A DNA stretch of 64,000 bases from Spinellus fusiger (GCA_025094145.1 JALLLS010000026.1:310001-374000), one strand, 5' to 3'; positions 32,601 to 46,564 are shown, counted from the first letter of the stretch. Numbers and translations: made by a program. The notes: generated from the sequence alone by a model not told the origin.

Positions 32601-35600
32601 TGGTGCAATTAATTTTACCTTTTTGCCTTGTTTTGAAAAATATATTTAATGACCTCATGTACGTTACTCATTTTTTAACTGATATATTTCTATTTTGAAT
32701 CATTTTCATGTTGATTGTTCTACTGAAAAAGGTACACACAATGGTAGTATAATCCACTCAATTGCCCTTGTATTCACTATTTATATTCCTAATATAAACA
32801 AATTTAACCGACATAAAACAGAGGAGTTTATAAGAAGATATGGATGAATGGATATGCAAGTTGGTCTATAGCAAATCATCGCCGAGGACACCATTACAAG
32901 TGTAATTTGGAGACACATCTGCTTGCAATTAGTTGGGAAAATGAATCAATGAATCAATGCACCATTGAACTTCTGTCTTTATTAAAGTACACAGCATTTT
33001 CCTTAACTATGCTATTTACAATGATGAGTGTTGGGTGTTTTCAATACAAAAGGAGAATGGACAATGTCTTTATGATGCACTTGTAAATGAACCCACTCGC
33101 ACCTTTTTCTTTTTCTATAGAAGGAGTTTCTTTTTTTTGTATGGAAGTCACTGACTTCAATTTTATTTACACGCACAACCTATCAGAAGGAGGGAGGAAG
33201 GCGAGAGAAAAAAGATATATCTATAGAAGGGTAAAATAAAACAAGAAAATGGAAAACAGCTACAGATCAGTGTCTATTTCTTGCTCTTATATAGGAGTTT
33301 CATTCTGTTGGCCTGTCATTATTATTTAGCATTAACTTATTCTCGATATCAGCCCATGTTCATCCGATCAGACAGAGACACACTTGCATCTACTTCTTCA
33401 CACCTATCATTGAGTCCAACACGAAAGCATATGTTGGACATTGATTTTGTAACCAAGTATTCTATTTACAATGTTTTAACAGAATAATGGTCACACACAC
33501 ACACGTGCATAGACACTATTGTGAAATGAAGTAGGGTGTTCATTTATCTCCATTTCCCTGCTGAGTCCCTTGCATCTTTTAGATTATCTTTCAATGACAA
33601 GGCAATGTAGATGGATGTTGCTGAAAGTCTTCCTATTCCACTGAGAAGCAGTGGGTTCCTTTGTTTGTTTTACAGTTTAGAGTGTCTATTATTAGTAGGA
33701 GACATAGATTACCAATGTAGTCTCTGCTGTGTCTTTTCACTCGATACTGTCTACCTACTTGTAGAGAGTTTTTCTTATCTTCTTTACTCCAGAGATTGAG
33801 TTCTACTTTATGCTGTTTGTCAGTACACTAAACATTATATCTAGAATAGGTCTTTAAGTCATCTATACTATTAAAGAAAGATCTAAACTAATAATAAAAT
33901 CTTGAGTTGAGTTGTTCCTTTTCTTTTTCTACATTCAAAGAACTTGATTTAAAATAGAAACCCGTAACTAGACATGGTACAAGATAAATAGTATCTTAAT
34001 CTTTCTGTCTATTGATTTTCAAGATCCTTTAGTCATTCGGAGTGGCTGTAGTCGATCTTACCTTGTGGTAGTACCTGAAAAATCTATTAACAGTACAGTG
34101 ATGAGTTGAGTCTATGAAATAAGTAGTAACATCAGTAGTCTTTATTCTACTCCTAATAAAACAAACTTTTCTCTACAATTGATTATTGTTATTATTATTA
34201 TATATATAAATAAAGACATTCTGTTTCTCCTCTCATTGCTGCCCTTTTATTCAAAGAGTATCTTTTCCATAAAAATAAAACCAGTTCTTATTTCTCCCTC
34301 TTTTCCAACTACCTTGAGAAAAACAACCCCCAAAACATTAAAAGAAATAAGTCAATGTGTCTTGAATAGTAACAGGATTCATAGCTTGACTGTGTTGAAA
34401 TTTTTAGTTTTGTCGTGGTTTGAATAAGGGTTTCATCTGTTTTTTTCCTTAGTAGGATGGAATCATGACTGTGAAATAGAACTCATTGGTCCCATCAGTG
34501 TTCCTCAGAGTTCCTTTGTCTTTATTCTTATGTTCTTATTAGCGATTTGAATAAAGTAGTTTCATCTGAGTCTATTTATACTATAGGAAATGATCATAAA
34601 TAACCCCAAGAGAGGGGTTTTTTCTTTCTTATCAATGTATAGATTCATAAACTATGCAAACAATGTTGCTGCCTACTCCTTCTTTTAGGCACATCTATTG
34701 ACTCTCCGTGCTTTATGTCTTGGGTAGACCTATTTCTGATGTTAGTCTAAAGCAGTTGACTTGTCTAGATTGGTACAGAGAAATCAGAAATATAATAATA
34801 ATAATAATAATAATAAACACCGACTATTCTATTATGCAAAATATAAGGGAAGAGAAAGAAAAGAAAAAGAAAAAAAGAAATACTCTATGAAGAGACACAA
34901 CTTAGTATAGGAAGAGAGATACTTGCAGTATAGCATGAATGCCCAGTTTGTTTTTGAATTTTCTATCTATCTTTCTTTCATTATGCAAATTATACTTTTC
35001 AAAGATAAATGTGTGGGAAAGAAAACCATAGTACTTGAAGAAGTCTAATCTCAGTAGTCAAGTGCCTTTCTTTATTCTTTTCTCTTTCTTTTTTTTTTTA
35101 ATTCGAGACCTACATTGCTCTTCAATAGAGCATTAGTAGACTAGAACAAATGCTTAAAATGATGTTTTATCTATAGGTATAGGTATAGGTATAGGTATAT
35201 AAGTATAAATACAAGTAGATACAAGTAGATACAAGTATAAATATAAAAAAAGAATCTAAACTTATTTTTTGTTTACATTTTTAAACAGAAAACCATACTT
35301 TTCTACTATTAGCTCTTGTTATTATTTATTATTAAATAGATTAATTTTTTTTATCCAATGTATCTGCCCTGTGCATAAAGTTCCTGATCTTTAATGATAA
35401 AGAAAATACTTAGACATTGGCTACTATCCACAAAATACAACAAGAAGATGTCTGTGAAGAGAGGTGTGTTCATCGTCCATAGGATGCTACAGAGTAACAA
35501 GAAGAAATAACCTTTGCTCTGTGTAAGCTAAGAGAGATCAAGTCAGTCAAGCGATCTAAAGTAGGACTTGATTCAAGTGAGAAAGTGAATAGGCACATAA

Positions 35601-36471
35601 GCATGTTTGTGATCTACTGCATCCTTTTCTGCTCATAATGTAGTAAGCTGATGGTGTCTTGCATTGATAAGATCAAATGGCTTTTAAACGTAATTCTGAC
35701 ACCATTTTCTTGAGAATCCTATCAAATCATTATCGTCTGAATAAAATACCTGCCCCTCAAAAAAGAAATACAAAAAGAAATACAGCTACAAAAATAACAT
35801 TTCCCCCTTTAAGAATGGTTTTACTGATCCAAGCAACAATCAGACCATAATTTCTAAAAGGCAATCCCATCATCTTATTTTCCTCTTGAAAATCCTTAAA
35901 CCTTGCTATCTCCTTTATTTTTTAACACCATTTTCAAAATCCATGGAAAATGCTCACTCCGAAAATGGCATATTTTTTAATACCATGTGTCTATTTGAAT
36001 TTAAGCGAAGAGATAGAAAGAAAGAGAAAGAGAGCTATTTCCTGTTTCTCTTATGTTAGTTTCTGATACAATAGCTGTTGATCACAAGAGAATATTCTTT
36101 ATGCATGTTTATCTTCACACCAGGACACAATGCAACGTGGAAACAAAAACAGAGAACACATCATAGCTGAGCAAAGAGAAACAGAGAAACAGAGAAACAG
36201 AGAAAGAAGAAAAGAAACAGAGAAACAGAGAAACAGAGAGATGGGCCCTTATTTTCTTTACAAGGGCCCTATCAGTAGTTTCCTATTTTGTCCGTCAACA
36301 TTAAAATGCCACACGATTAAGACACAAACTAATAAGACATAAACCCTTATTTTTAAGTAGTACAATGCTTATGTGATACTTATCGATACAGTACCAGGTG
36401 TCTCCAATGATTTCAAATGAAATGGAGGTTTTATTATAGGATCGTCGGATACTCTACTCCTAACTATCAAG

Positions 36472-36505
36472 ACAGTTTGTGACACTTGCCTTGATCACAA
36501 ACTGT
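36472..36505. repeat. Perfect 11 bp stem-loop
   Basis: acagtttgtga (36472-36482) pairs with tcacaaactgt (36495-36505) around a 12-base loop. Interrupted pairing of tatca and tgata extends it outward. No gene adjoins it; it might be a small transposon end, a regulatory hairpin or chance. Confidence 0.5.
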
Positions 36506-37023
36506 TGATAGGCACTGTATTATAGAGGACTGACTATTGTTCGTCTGGTAAGTAGAAGTGTACACAAGATCCAATTATAGTTCAGAGTAGATCACTCAGT
36601 TCCCCGGCAACCCCACACATCGTGTATTTCCTTTTAAAGTCTATACTATGACATGTGCTTGTAATAATTGCATCGATTGGAAATAATAATAACACAGACA
36701 TGGAGACAGAGAGACAAAAAATACAATGAGAACAAGAGCTTTAATAATGGCACTAGAATATTACATAGACAAAAAGGAGAGAGAGAAAAAGAGAGAGAGA
36801 AAGAGAGAGAAACAATGCTTATAAAGTGACTATAAAAAACAAACAATGAAAAAGAAAAAAAAAGGACATGAAATACAAGAGAAAAGAAGAGTTGGCTACA
36901 GAAAAAGAAAAAAAAGAATAGAATCATGTGTGCATGAGTCACTAAATCAATAAAAACAATGCTGCATAAAAAGGCCACATGGAATGAGAAAATGAAAAAT
37001 GAGTATGTGCACAGGCAAACAAA

Positions 37024-37105
37024 AATAGAAATAGAAATAGAAATAGAAATAGAAATAGAAATAGAAATAGAAATAGAAATAGAAATAGAAATAGAAATAG
37101 AAAGA
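37024..37105. repeat. AGAAAT hexanucleotide microsatellite
   Basis: About 13 tandem copies of agaaat (written aatagaaatag...). All reading frames through it are open, so it creates spurious Glu-Ile and Leu-Phe frames on both strands. Confidence 0.95.
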
Positions 37106-37220
37106 TATAAACGAACAGACGTGTTATGGACATGTCAACAAGAATAAAAAATAAAAATAAAAAAGAAGAGAAAAGATGTACAAATTCATAGCAGAAGAGA
37201 CAGAAGAGGAAGTGTGTTGG

Positions 37221-38180
37221 TTACTGGAAGATAGCGCGAGGTGAAGAGGACCAAGTGGGAAAGGCAAGTGTCATGGGAAAGTGAGATGGTGTGAGAGCAC
37301 GAGGAGAATGGGCTGTTTCATAGTAGGCATAAGAAAAGGTCGAGTCAAGAGCAGCTGTGGCGTAACAAGGAGCATCGTCAAAAAGTAGTGCGTCGTGCTG
37401 TTGTGGATAGATAGACACAGGAGTCAAGGGTGTCATGCAAGGGACTGATTGTTCATTCATAAGGAGGTAAGGGCTATCTTCGTAAAAGACAGGTGAACCA
37501 ATAGGTGACTCTGAGGTGAGCTTCCATTGTAACAAGGCCTCTGCCTCCTCTGCCTTCATCTCTAGTGCAGGAGAGAACATCGATAAGCAGGGTGAGTCAG
37601 AAGGAACAGACATGGGTGAGGCATATTCTTGTTTAATGGTAGCTTCAGACACAACAAGATCATAAGAGAGTGGCGTTTGTTCTGTTGTTCGAAGAGAGGC
37701 AAGTTTAGTCTCAAATGTCTCAATTTTACGCTCAAGGTGGGTGACCTGCAGGCCAAGATCATCGTAGGCTGCCAAGAGCTCCTTCTCCATAGGGCAGAGA
37801 CGTGTTGCCGACGCTGACTTGTCTACATCTGCCTTTGAATTCTTATAGGCACTGAGGAGGCTTTCGAAATGAACAGTGATGGTAGCAATAGCATCATAGG
37901 CATAGGCGAGTTCGGTTTCCAGTCGTTCCACCTCACTGGTGGGTTTGGTAGGTGGCTGTGGTGTGGGGGTGGCTGCATTGAGATCCACAAGAGACCCTAC
38001 CGACGAAAACGATGATCCAGTGGTGGTACGTGAATGGTTAGACCAGGTTGATGTGCTGGATACGTTGCGTTTGTGTACGCGATGGGTGGGTTTGATAGTG
38101 CGAACACGTTGCTTGGCCCATTTGATAGGTCTGTTTTTTATTGTTTTCAGGTGTTGGGTGTTGGAAGAGACAATGGCCAT
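37221..38180 (-). CDS. Orphan 319 aa coiled-coil protein, possible regulator
   Basis: Single uninterrupted frame. A basic N-terminus (HLKTIKNRPIKWAKQRVRTI, residues ~10-40) is followed by a Ser/Thr-rich linker and a coiled-coil from about residue 82 (EVERLETELAYAYDAI) to 165 (HLERKIETFETKLASL). The long acidic, Ser/Pro/Tyr-rich C-terminus has repeated SPxxSP-like motifs (SPIGSPVFYEDSPYLL, LTPVSIYP). This layout resembles a small transcriptional regulator or scaffold, but no bZIP or other domain is present and I do not recognise a family. GC content is higher than around it, and codon use is regular, supporting a real gene. ATG at 38180 is the first in frame. Confidence 0.7.
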   Translation of the reverse strand: MAIVSSNTQHLKTIKNRPIKWAKQRVRTIKPTHRVHKRNVSSTSTWSNHSRTTTGSSFSSVGSLVDLNAATPTPQPPTKPTSEVERLETELAYAYDAIATITVHFESLLSAYKNSKADVDKSASATRLCPMEKELLAAYDDLGLQVTHLERKIETFETKLASLRTTEQTPLSYDLVVSEATIKQEYASPMSVPSDSPCLSMFSPALEMKAEEAEALLQWKLTSESPIGSPVFYEDSPYLLMNEQSVPCMTPLTPVSIYPQQHDALLFDDAPCYATAALDSTFSYAYYETAHSPRALTPSHFPMTLAFPTWSSSPRAIFQ

Positions 38181-39818
38181 GGTAAATGTAAAGGCAGTAG
38201 TAAAAACAAGCTTCTTTTTTTAGCTGTAAAATGGAGTAGTAAGAAGAAGAGGCTACTTTTATATACACATTGTCTATTTTCTTTTCGAATTCAATGCCAT
38301 CCAAATATAGAATACAAAGATTAGTAACGACACAGAAGAGAAGTTCATGCAAGAGCAAGAGCAATGAGTAAGGTTGCACCTGCATATCCAAAATGAGTTG
38401 GACTTCTCTTTCTTGGCGAGGCATCGGAGTTGCATAGACGGGTAGCAAAGGCAATGCCTCTCATTGGCACACACTGTGTGGATAATGTCATACTCTGCTG
38501 CTTTCTAACCTAGGGCTAGATTAGGCAGCTTCACCCTTTGTGTCCATCGCTCCACTCAACGCTGCCTTGATTTCCTAGAGCAGTACGCCCTTGCCTGGAA
38601 AATCACCCTTGTGGACTCTGAACCCATCGCACACAGATCCAATGACTCAACAGCCAACGCTTGAGCTCAGGAATGCCCGTGCGTTTTTCTCACTAGCCAT
38701 AAAACAAATTCTTATTTAGCCTTAGGAGCACAAATCATCTTTCATTGCTATTTTTAACGTCGTATTCAAGGAAGGCCCACGTTATTTCCATTTATTTCCT
38801 GCATACAGCGGCGTACACCATATTCGTGGCTTTCCTCGTCAATATGTTTGACCAGTCCTTCTCACCGATCGATGGTCTAGTGCTGCAGGCTCCACCCATA
38901 CCTTAAAAATGAACGACATGTTATACAGACTGTCACTGTGTGTCACTGTTTTTATGCAAATATGATGAGTGGGAGTGCTACAATGGGTGCTATTGTTTGT
39001 AGTGTAAATAGTGTGTAGTGTGTTTATTATGTATATTATGTATATTATGTATATTGTGTTTATTGTGTTTATTGTGTTTAAGCTGTTTTTAGTGTTATGA
39101 CTATTATTATGACTATTATTAAAATTACTATTAAAATCATTATTATAACTATTATTAAAATCATTATTATAACTATTATTAAAATCATTATTACTATTAT
39201 TATAACTATAGCCATAGCTATTATTATACCTCTTATTGTGTTGTTCTACTTGTAAGACTTATTACATACACCCTCCATTTCTCTGTGACTGCCCATTGGA
39301 CACTTTCCAGAATCAACATTCCACCCCCGTCTTCTGCCCTCATCTATAAAAGAAAAAGAAAGAAAAAAACAATAATGAACTTATTGCGTCAGTTCCTATG
39401 TTATAGAGGTCGGTTCTATGGGTGAATAGGAAGTTGAGAAGGAAAACCCACCTACCTACCTACCTAGAGAGAGAGAAGCGGGACGGGGGTCGTCATGACA
39501 GCTTCTGTCTTCATACGCCACACCCAAAATAACCTGAACCCAGTCCAAATGGCAAACAAGTGCTAAATAATAATTTCTGCAGTTTATTAGAGTGCTTTAA
39601 GCCACAATGGCCATGGCTTATTGTGCGTGTTGACCTTCTTGTGCAGGTACAATTTTATTTTCTATGAGGCACTTGTAAGAACAAACAAAAAAGCATATAA
39701 ACAAAATATGAAAAAGGACATTTTCCCATAAGAGTAGAGTAGAATAAAAATAAAAATAAAAATAAACATTGGGTGTGCATGCTACATGTTTCCCCTTTTC
39801 AAGTGCAGGAAGTCTAGA
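38181..39818. other. Intergenic region with tandem repeats
   Basis: Upstream region of the coiled-coil gene and downstream of the carrier. Contains gtatattat (39030-39055) and (t)gtgtttatt (39056-39080) repeats and ctattattaaaatcattattata repeats (39107-39210). No gene supported. Confidence 0.5.
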
Positions 39819-40999
39819 TTATTTTTGAGCATTCAATGCACGGTCAAACACAGGGATAAGCTGTTGGGCAATAGTGAAACTGAAGATCAGTTTGGGGCCC
39901 ACCTAAATGTCAAATGTGTGAGATACCATCGTTGTAAAGCATTATTCTTTCTTTCTTTTTTTTGTTTCTTTTCAACTTACCACCAATATCTTGGGAGTCA
40001 ATCCCTTGAAGAAACCAGCAAAGCCTTCCTTCTTGATAAGATCCTTCACAATGTTGATACCAGACTCAGGATTCTCAAAGTTACGGTTCTGGATACGGGT
40101 CTTGACTACATCGAGAGGTGCAGCCACAGTGATGGAGGCAACAGCACCTGCAATAGAAGAACAGAAGTTCTGGAAAAAGGTAGCTTGGCTATAGTCCTGA
40201 AGATGGAAAATGTACTCTTTTACAAATGCAGAGGCACCAAAAAGAGCAAAAGAGCCGGGAGCATTACGAGCAGCTGTCCAGCCAGCACCACTATAGAAAG
40301 GATTCATTCAGCCGAATCCACGTGGGATGGTGTCGAATAAAAAAGACACTTACCGGTACAATCCCATTCCCTCGTCCTGAACAATCTTGAAGAAACCACG
40401 TCCTCTGAATGCCTCGGGGTTTGTCTGTCTTTTGATCTTGAGGACATCCAAAGGCAACAGGGCAATCTCTCCAATACCCACTACACTAAGAAGGATCAGT
40501 GACTGTGTATTTTAGACGGACTAGCTTACCTTCCAGCAGTGGCATGCATCACGGCCTTTCCAGTCTTATCACCAAAGGCAGAGGTGAACAGAGACTTGTG
40601 GTGTGTGTTGAAGTAATCCTTGACAAAGGGCTGACCACCAAACTTGTAGACTCTTTGGGCCACCTTGTAACCAGCAGCAAAACCAAGACCAGGGAAGAGA
40701 GAGGCATATTTCTGCATGAATGTTTTCTTGGCAGCGTCCTTGAAGATCACTGCATCCATAGCAGCCTTCTTTTCTCCAAAGGTCATACCGGGAAGAAGGA
40801 CCTAATTCCTTTCTGTTGAGTCACAGGTATGGCTTTTCTTTGTGTTTGTTTGCTCTACCTTGGCCTGGTTGCTCATCAAACGCTTTGCAACCGTGTCCAC
40901 AGGGTGGAAGATAATTAATTCCAAAATACCAGAACTGGCACTACCGGCAAAACGAGCAGTGATGGATTCTGATTGGTTCTTTCCAGAGACAGGAGACAT
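39819..40999 (-). CDS. GGC1: Mitochondrial GTP/GDP carrier Ggc1
   Basis: Exchanges GTP for GDP across the inner mitochondrial membrane. Exons 40859-40999, 40530-40801, 40354-40485, 39981-40290 and 39819-39902 with GT-AG introns sum to 939 nt and 312 aa. Three carrier signatures P-x-D/E-x-x-K are present: FHPVDTVAKRLM (repeat 1), LLPLDVLKIKRQ (repeat 2) and AAPLDVVKTRIQNRN (repeat 3), with six transmembrane helices implied. The first repeat SASSGILELIIFHPVDT and the NxAPGSFALFGASAF stretch match my memory of the Ggc1 branch rather than phosphate or ADP carriers. The length is usual for the family (~300 aa). A pyrimidine-rich leader lies just upstream. No lesions. Confidence 0.92.
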
Positions 41000-42761
41000 G
41001 ATAGAAGAAAGACAAGCAAGTGGAAGACACGAGAGAGGGGAGAGAGGACTACAGCTACTTTTGTCAAGGGAAGAAAAGAGGGAGAGTCACAGAAAATAAA
41101 TAAATAAAGGTACCCGAAGATTGCTGAAGAAAAACATTTTCTAGCGGCTGTTGAAACAGCTACCAAGGCAGAGACGTGTAGAGTCAGTAGAAACAGTGCA
41201 TTGACGAGAGACGAGGGAGAGATTGGATTAGCTGTAGAGGGTGTCCTGAGAAACATCAAGTGAGAACAGTGGCCCATGACTGCTTTATCTCAGGCACAAA
41301 AACAATAGACAGTTCGGTGGAGAATCCAGGTGTCCTTTTTTTCTTTCTTTTTCTTTTTCTTTCTTTAATGAGATCTATAAAGCACTGGGTTGAATACCAT
41401 CTACTGGGTTGAATACCATCTACTGGCTTTTCCCGGGTGCTGCAGAGAGCGACCCATAGTATGAGTCACTTTTGTAGCCAGGCACCAGTGACTGACTTTT
41501 TGCTAATAATAGGTGACTGCTAAAAACAATAAAACAGTCTTCTCCATGATAGAACTCTTTTGAACAAGAGGCCCTGTTTCTTTTGCATTTCAAAGTACAA
41601 ATGAGGTGTCGTCTTTTTGACGCCTTGTTTTTTATTTTTACTATTTTAATAACAAGAATGCCACGAATCATCATGAACAGTCTCTATGAATCATATCATG
41701 CAGCATCATAGTATCACGTGCCGAATCCCACCCGCTTTCACTTGTAATTTCACTTGCATTGTGGACCAATCCAATGGAATACTCTTTATTCCTCCTTGGA
41801 CGGTACCTGTAATAATGAAAAGGATGCCCGGATCCGTCTATGATTGGTCAGGGATTGTTTTATAAAGCACAACCCTTTTTAAGACATATCACCTGACACA
41901 GCGCTTTCCTTACTCTTTTATGATGACTTTAGCACGTGTCAAAATGGTCATCTTACTTTAGCTACAAAATAGGCTATCCTACTTGTGTCGTCTTTGGCTT
42001 CAACCAAAGGGAATCAGGACAGTTCAAAGAATAAATAAAGTCTGATCTTTTATTTACTCCTTTAAGCCTCCTCCAAGCCTATTCTACGCCTCTATAATTG
42101 ATATTGTCTGCTAATAATTCTAATAAAAAGCCCTCTTTTGCTAACTAACTCTTCTTCTATCGTGTAGTCCTCTTTTAAGTGATCTGTGTTTCTATTGACG
42201 GGGATAATGGATATCTCTATTTATGGCAAGTGATGATCTGTCACTTGTGTTGAAATGTGTGTAAGTGTACGAATAATAACTGGTGTTGAAGAGAATTACA
42301 ACTAACTTACAGGAGGCATAAAGAGCATAATAGTTCTTCCGGCCAGTAGATATTTATTTCTTATGGCTATGGAATCACTGCCCCCTATGTATATTTGTAT
42401 ATTTATATATAAAGAAATACAAAATGGAAAATAGACTGTGAGTTGCACCACTCAATATGTGAAAAGATGAACTTGTGTATTTCCAAATAGACCAATGATC
42501 TCCTTCAGTGTAAAGCCAGCACGCCACATTTCCCCGCCTTTTTATCCATGTGTCCATGGGGATGCCTTGTTTTTTTTTTAACAGAGCAAACAAGGCAGAG
42601 ATGTTCTCATTCGAAAAAGAACAGCACCCACCAAGAGAGAATAGAATATATTAATATATAAGTAGATATCAATATATCAGTATATAAATATAAATACAAA
42701 TACAAATATAAATACAAATATATATCAATATATATCAATATAAATAGAGATCACTGCCAAA
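41000..42761. other. Intergenic region (carrier promoter and monooxygenase 3' flank)
   Basis: The 5' side of the carrier has a pyrimidine-rich leader (41000-41100). A 19 bp tandem duplication actgggttgaataccatct lies at 41384-41421. The block 41700-41890 is less AT-rich, with CCAAT-like words (41764-41780) and a TATA-like tataaagc (41861), but no gene I can attach. 42640-42750 is an AT microsatellite-like 3' flank. Confidence 0.45.
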
Positions 42762-43922
<1,161 letters not shown>

Positions 43923-44835
43923 TGTGGGTATGGATATAAAGATGGGCAAGTGGATTGGAAAGAGAAAGGGAAAGCTTTATACCTTTTGGAATAGAGCTGA
44001 CTAAACGGTGACTATCTCCTTTTTCAATTAAAATTGGACTGCTTTTAGTCAACTAATGGGTAGAGTGCATGGTATAAAGTGTAGATGCAAGGTATAGAGT
44101 GTAGGGGCAAGGTAGAACGTATAAAGGGCAAGGAAAAAAGACAAGCCACCTACCCAAAGACTTCACCTTCATCCCGAGTATAGGAGGACATGAACTGAAG
44201 AACTCGTATTGTTAGGGCACTCCTATGATCATTGGGCCTTCTTCATGCTATTCACACTTTATGAGAACCTAAATCTGATAGCACAAGGAAATTCATAATG
44301 ATTTGTCATTCATAATATATAATAAATAGTAGATCATACTATACAATACTAAAGGCTGTTTATTTCCTCTTTCTTATTGTCTTTCTATCTATTTCCTCTG
44401 AACCATAAATATCATCTATTTGGCAAGATAGTGTTGGAAAACCCAAAAAACAAGAGGTGTGTTTTGTTTGAATTAAAAAGGATCTATTTCTCAAGGACTC
44501 ATTGTATGAATTTTAGGTCTACTAATATACATATCTTTTCTATGCTACAAAGGTTTAAGTTATACAGTAATAGCTTCTCAGTAAATTCAGGAATGGTTTT
44601 CCCTCCCTTGTCTTATATGTGTTTCAAGGGGGAAAAGTCTTCACATTTACAACACTATAAATAAAGTAATAATAAAGAAAAAGAAAAGAAAAAAGGTCCA
44701 AACCTTCTGGTTCATTCCTCTATTTCTCCTGCCCAGTTATTGTTGGAGTCTCGATTGACTGGCTGACGGACTGAAACTTATCGTACAGGAAAACCATCTA
44801 GAAAGTGATAAAGTGTTTTATTTGATTTTGTTATA
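43923..44835. other. Intergenic, with a dispersed coding-like remnant
   Basis: Promoter side of the monooxygenase. The frame 44377-44664 (95 aa) ends SYMCFKGEKSSHLQHYK, matching the remnants at 2165-2290 and 46300-46491; it may be a decayed mobile ORF. Confidence 0.4.
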
Positions 44836-45165
44836 CAGTTCAAAGTATTTTTATTTTTGGTTGTTGGTTGCTATTCGCGCATTGGGCATATTAGCCACCC
44901 TGTGAGATCGTTTGAAAAATAAAAATAAGAATAAACATAAAAACACTTCAAATACAAAAGTGAAAAAATAATGCAGAAGAATAAGAGACAGAGAGACAGA
45001 GAAATACAAAGCCTCAAATGAGGAAAAATGCTGAAAAATGATAAATGATTGTAAATGAGAATTATGAATAGACAGCCAAAAGGCCATAAAGTCAGCAAGG
45101 AAACCAGGACACCAAAAGAGATAACCGTCATCCTGTGGCGATTCGAAATCCAACGAGGGGATTTT
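44836..45165 (-). mobile_element. LINE 3' UTR fragment
   Basis: Same 3' terminus (agttcaaagtatttttattttt on the plus strand) and UTR as the 5.3, 22.7 and 25.3 kb copies. It stops at the motif ggcgattcgaaatccaacgag near 45155. Directly followed by Tc1 element F. Confidence 0.8.
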
Positions 45166-45172
45166 GTTATAC

Positions 45173-46214
45173 AGAGGCTTTCAAAATAATAATGGACTTT
45201 TTTCATTTTCCGGTATGCTTCTGTAATAGGAAATACTTATTCTTTATCATAAAAACATACATTAAACACACAGTAGAAACTTCAAAATTGGATGAAGTAT
45301 AAAGAAGGTCAACAGGATAATAGATACAAGTTTATTGGGTGAATAACTTCAATATTTGGTGCTTCCACCCTTGGCCTCAATGACAGCCCTACATCTTCGC
45401 CCCATGCTGGCAATGAGGTTGTCTGTGGTGTCCTTGGGAATATTCTCCCATTCTTCTAACAAGAGCACCTCCAAATCTTGTAGAGTACTTCTTGGAGTCA
45501 TCTTCTTTCTTATTTCCCTGTCAAGTTCCTCCCATAAATGCTCTATTGGGTTGAGGTCGGGGCTTTGTGAGGGCTACCCCTCCATTCTCTTGCGCACCAC
45601 TCTATTGCAGTTGTTGGTCCTCATCAGTTGGTACTTTGACTCATCAGACCAGATGACTATCTTCCAGTCTTCCTCAGTCCAGTGAAGATGAGCCTTAGCC
45701 CAAGCAAGTCTCAACTTCTTGTGCTTATTGGTGAGGGAAGGTTTCTTTAACCACCCTGCAAGAATACAGGCCAAACTTCTTCATCAATTTTCTAAAAGTG
45801 TTCATGGACACCTTGGTGGTTATCTGCTTGCGAAGCTGATCCATTGTCTGAAATGAATCCCTTCCCACTTCGCGACTGACCTCTCTCTCTCTCTCGTCCC
45901 TCTCATTAAGAATGGGCTTGCGCCCAGTGCTCTTCTTGGCCTTGAAGCAGCCAGTTTCCTTGTATCTCTTTACGATACGGGAAACAGACTGCTGACAAAC
46001 TCCAAACCTAGCAGAAATGGCAACCTGGCTGGTCCCATTCACAGTGGCCTCTTGATCAATAAGACAATGGTTATAGTCTTCACTATTATTATATTTTTTC
46101 CTGTTTCCAAGAGGTCTTTTTGGTGTGTTCGGTGGTGTTAGATGAGGTAGACATTAGAGTGGAATAGCAATAAATGAAATTTGAAATCTTCCTTGTTTTA
46201 TTGAAAGCCACTGT
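45173..46214 (-). mobile_element. Tc1/mariner element F, same deletion as element A
   Basis: TA flanks at 45171-45172 and 46215-46216. Minus-strand transposase pieces: NGTSQVAISARFGVCQQS, VIWSDESKYQLM, then KRMEG joined directly to PSQSPDLNPIEHLWEEL, and GRRCRAVIEAKGGSTKY. The frame break before the DDE part and the deletion junction are those of element A. The right-end repeat begins CAGAGGCTTTCAAAATAAT, like the right end of element B, so termini differ from A. Confidence 0.88.
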
Positions 46215-46216
46215 AT

Positions 46217-46564
46217 AGTGTCTAGTGATATACACATACAATAAAACATTTTTTTGTTAAGCTAGATGATTCTACTTTTCAAAGTTATAATGTTATGAAT
46301 TGGAGGGGCCGCTAACATGTAGAGTCTTCATACACTATAAGGATCTATTCTCACTGTATAAAATACTAATTCTAGGAATGCTGTCTCTTTCCGTCCTTTG
46401 TATGTGTTTCAAGGGCAAGGAGGCTTTTTTTTATCTGCATCAACACAAATGCCATGAGAGAAATAAAACAAGTAGGCATGTTTATTGTTGAGAAATGACA
46501 CATAGAGACACACGGATAAGGCATAGCAAGAGAGATTCATGTAGGCGTATACAAAAACCCTAAA
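46217..46564. other. Spacer between Tc1 element F and VPS34
   Basis: Contains a remnant frame 46300-46491 (ILILGMLSLSVLCMCFKGKE) of the Met-Cys-Phe-Lys-Gly family and the 3' flank of VPS34. No other gene seen. Confidence 0.4.

Larger units (their letters stand above)
29796..37220. other. Gene-poor AT-rich region with microsatellites
   Basis: Over 7 kb without a gene I can support. Short frames at 30626-30814 (WHYYRFLGLTSFFHLLQ), 33281-33487 and 33611-33799 have no recognised family. Simple repeats: aggtat (35175-35200), acaagtagat (35211-35230), GAAACA (36169-36240), (AT)/(ATA) tracts at 34790-34815, and the long AGAAAT array. One perfect 11 bp inverted repeat sits at 36472-36505. Both strands were read by eye, so small or intron-rich genes could be missed. 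Confidence 0.5.

Noticed and set aside
33281..33799. Two short plus-strand ORFs as a gene
   Set aside because: No family resemblance, no convincing splice signals joining them, and AT-rich surroundings.
36942..37147. Long Glu-Ile and Leu-Phe repeat proteins on both strands
   Set aside because: They are translations of the AGAAAT microsatellite; every frame is open through it.
38470..38640. tRNA or small RNA gene in the less AT-rich block
   Set aside because: No A/B box pair or cloverleaf pairing found by eye.
40915..41277. 120 aa frame with hydrophobic start upstream of the GTP/GDP carrier
   Set aside because: Overlaps the carrier first exon in another frame and the pyrimidine-rich leader; no splice or homology support.
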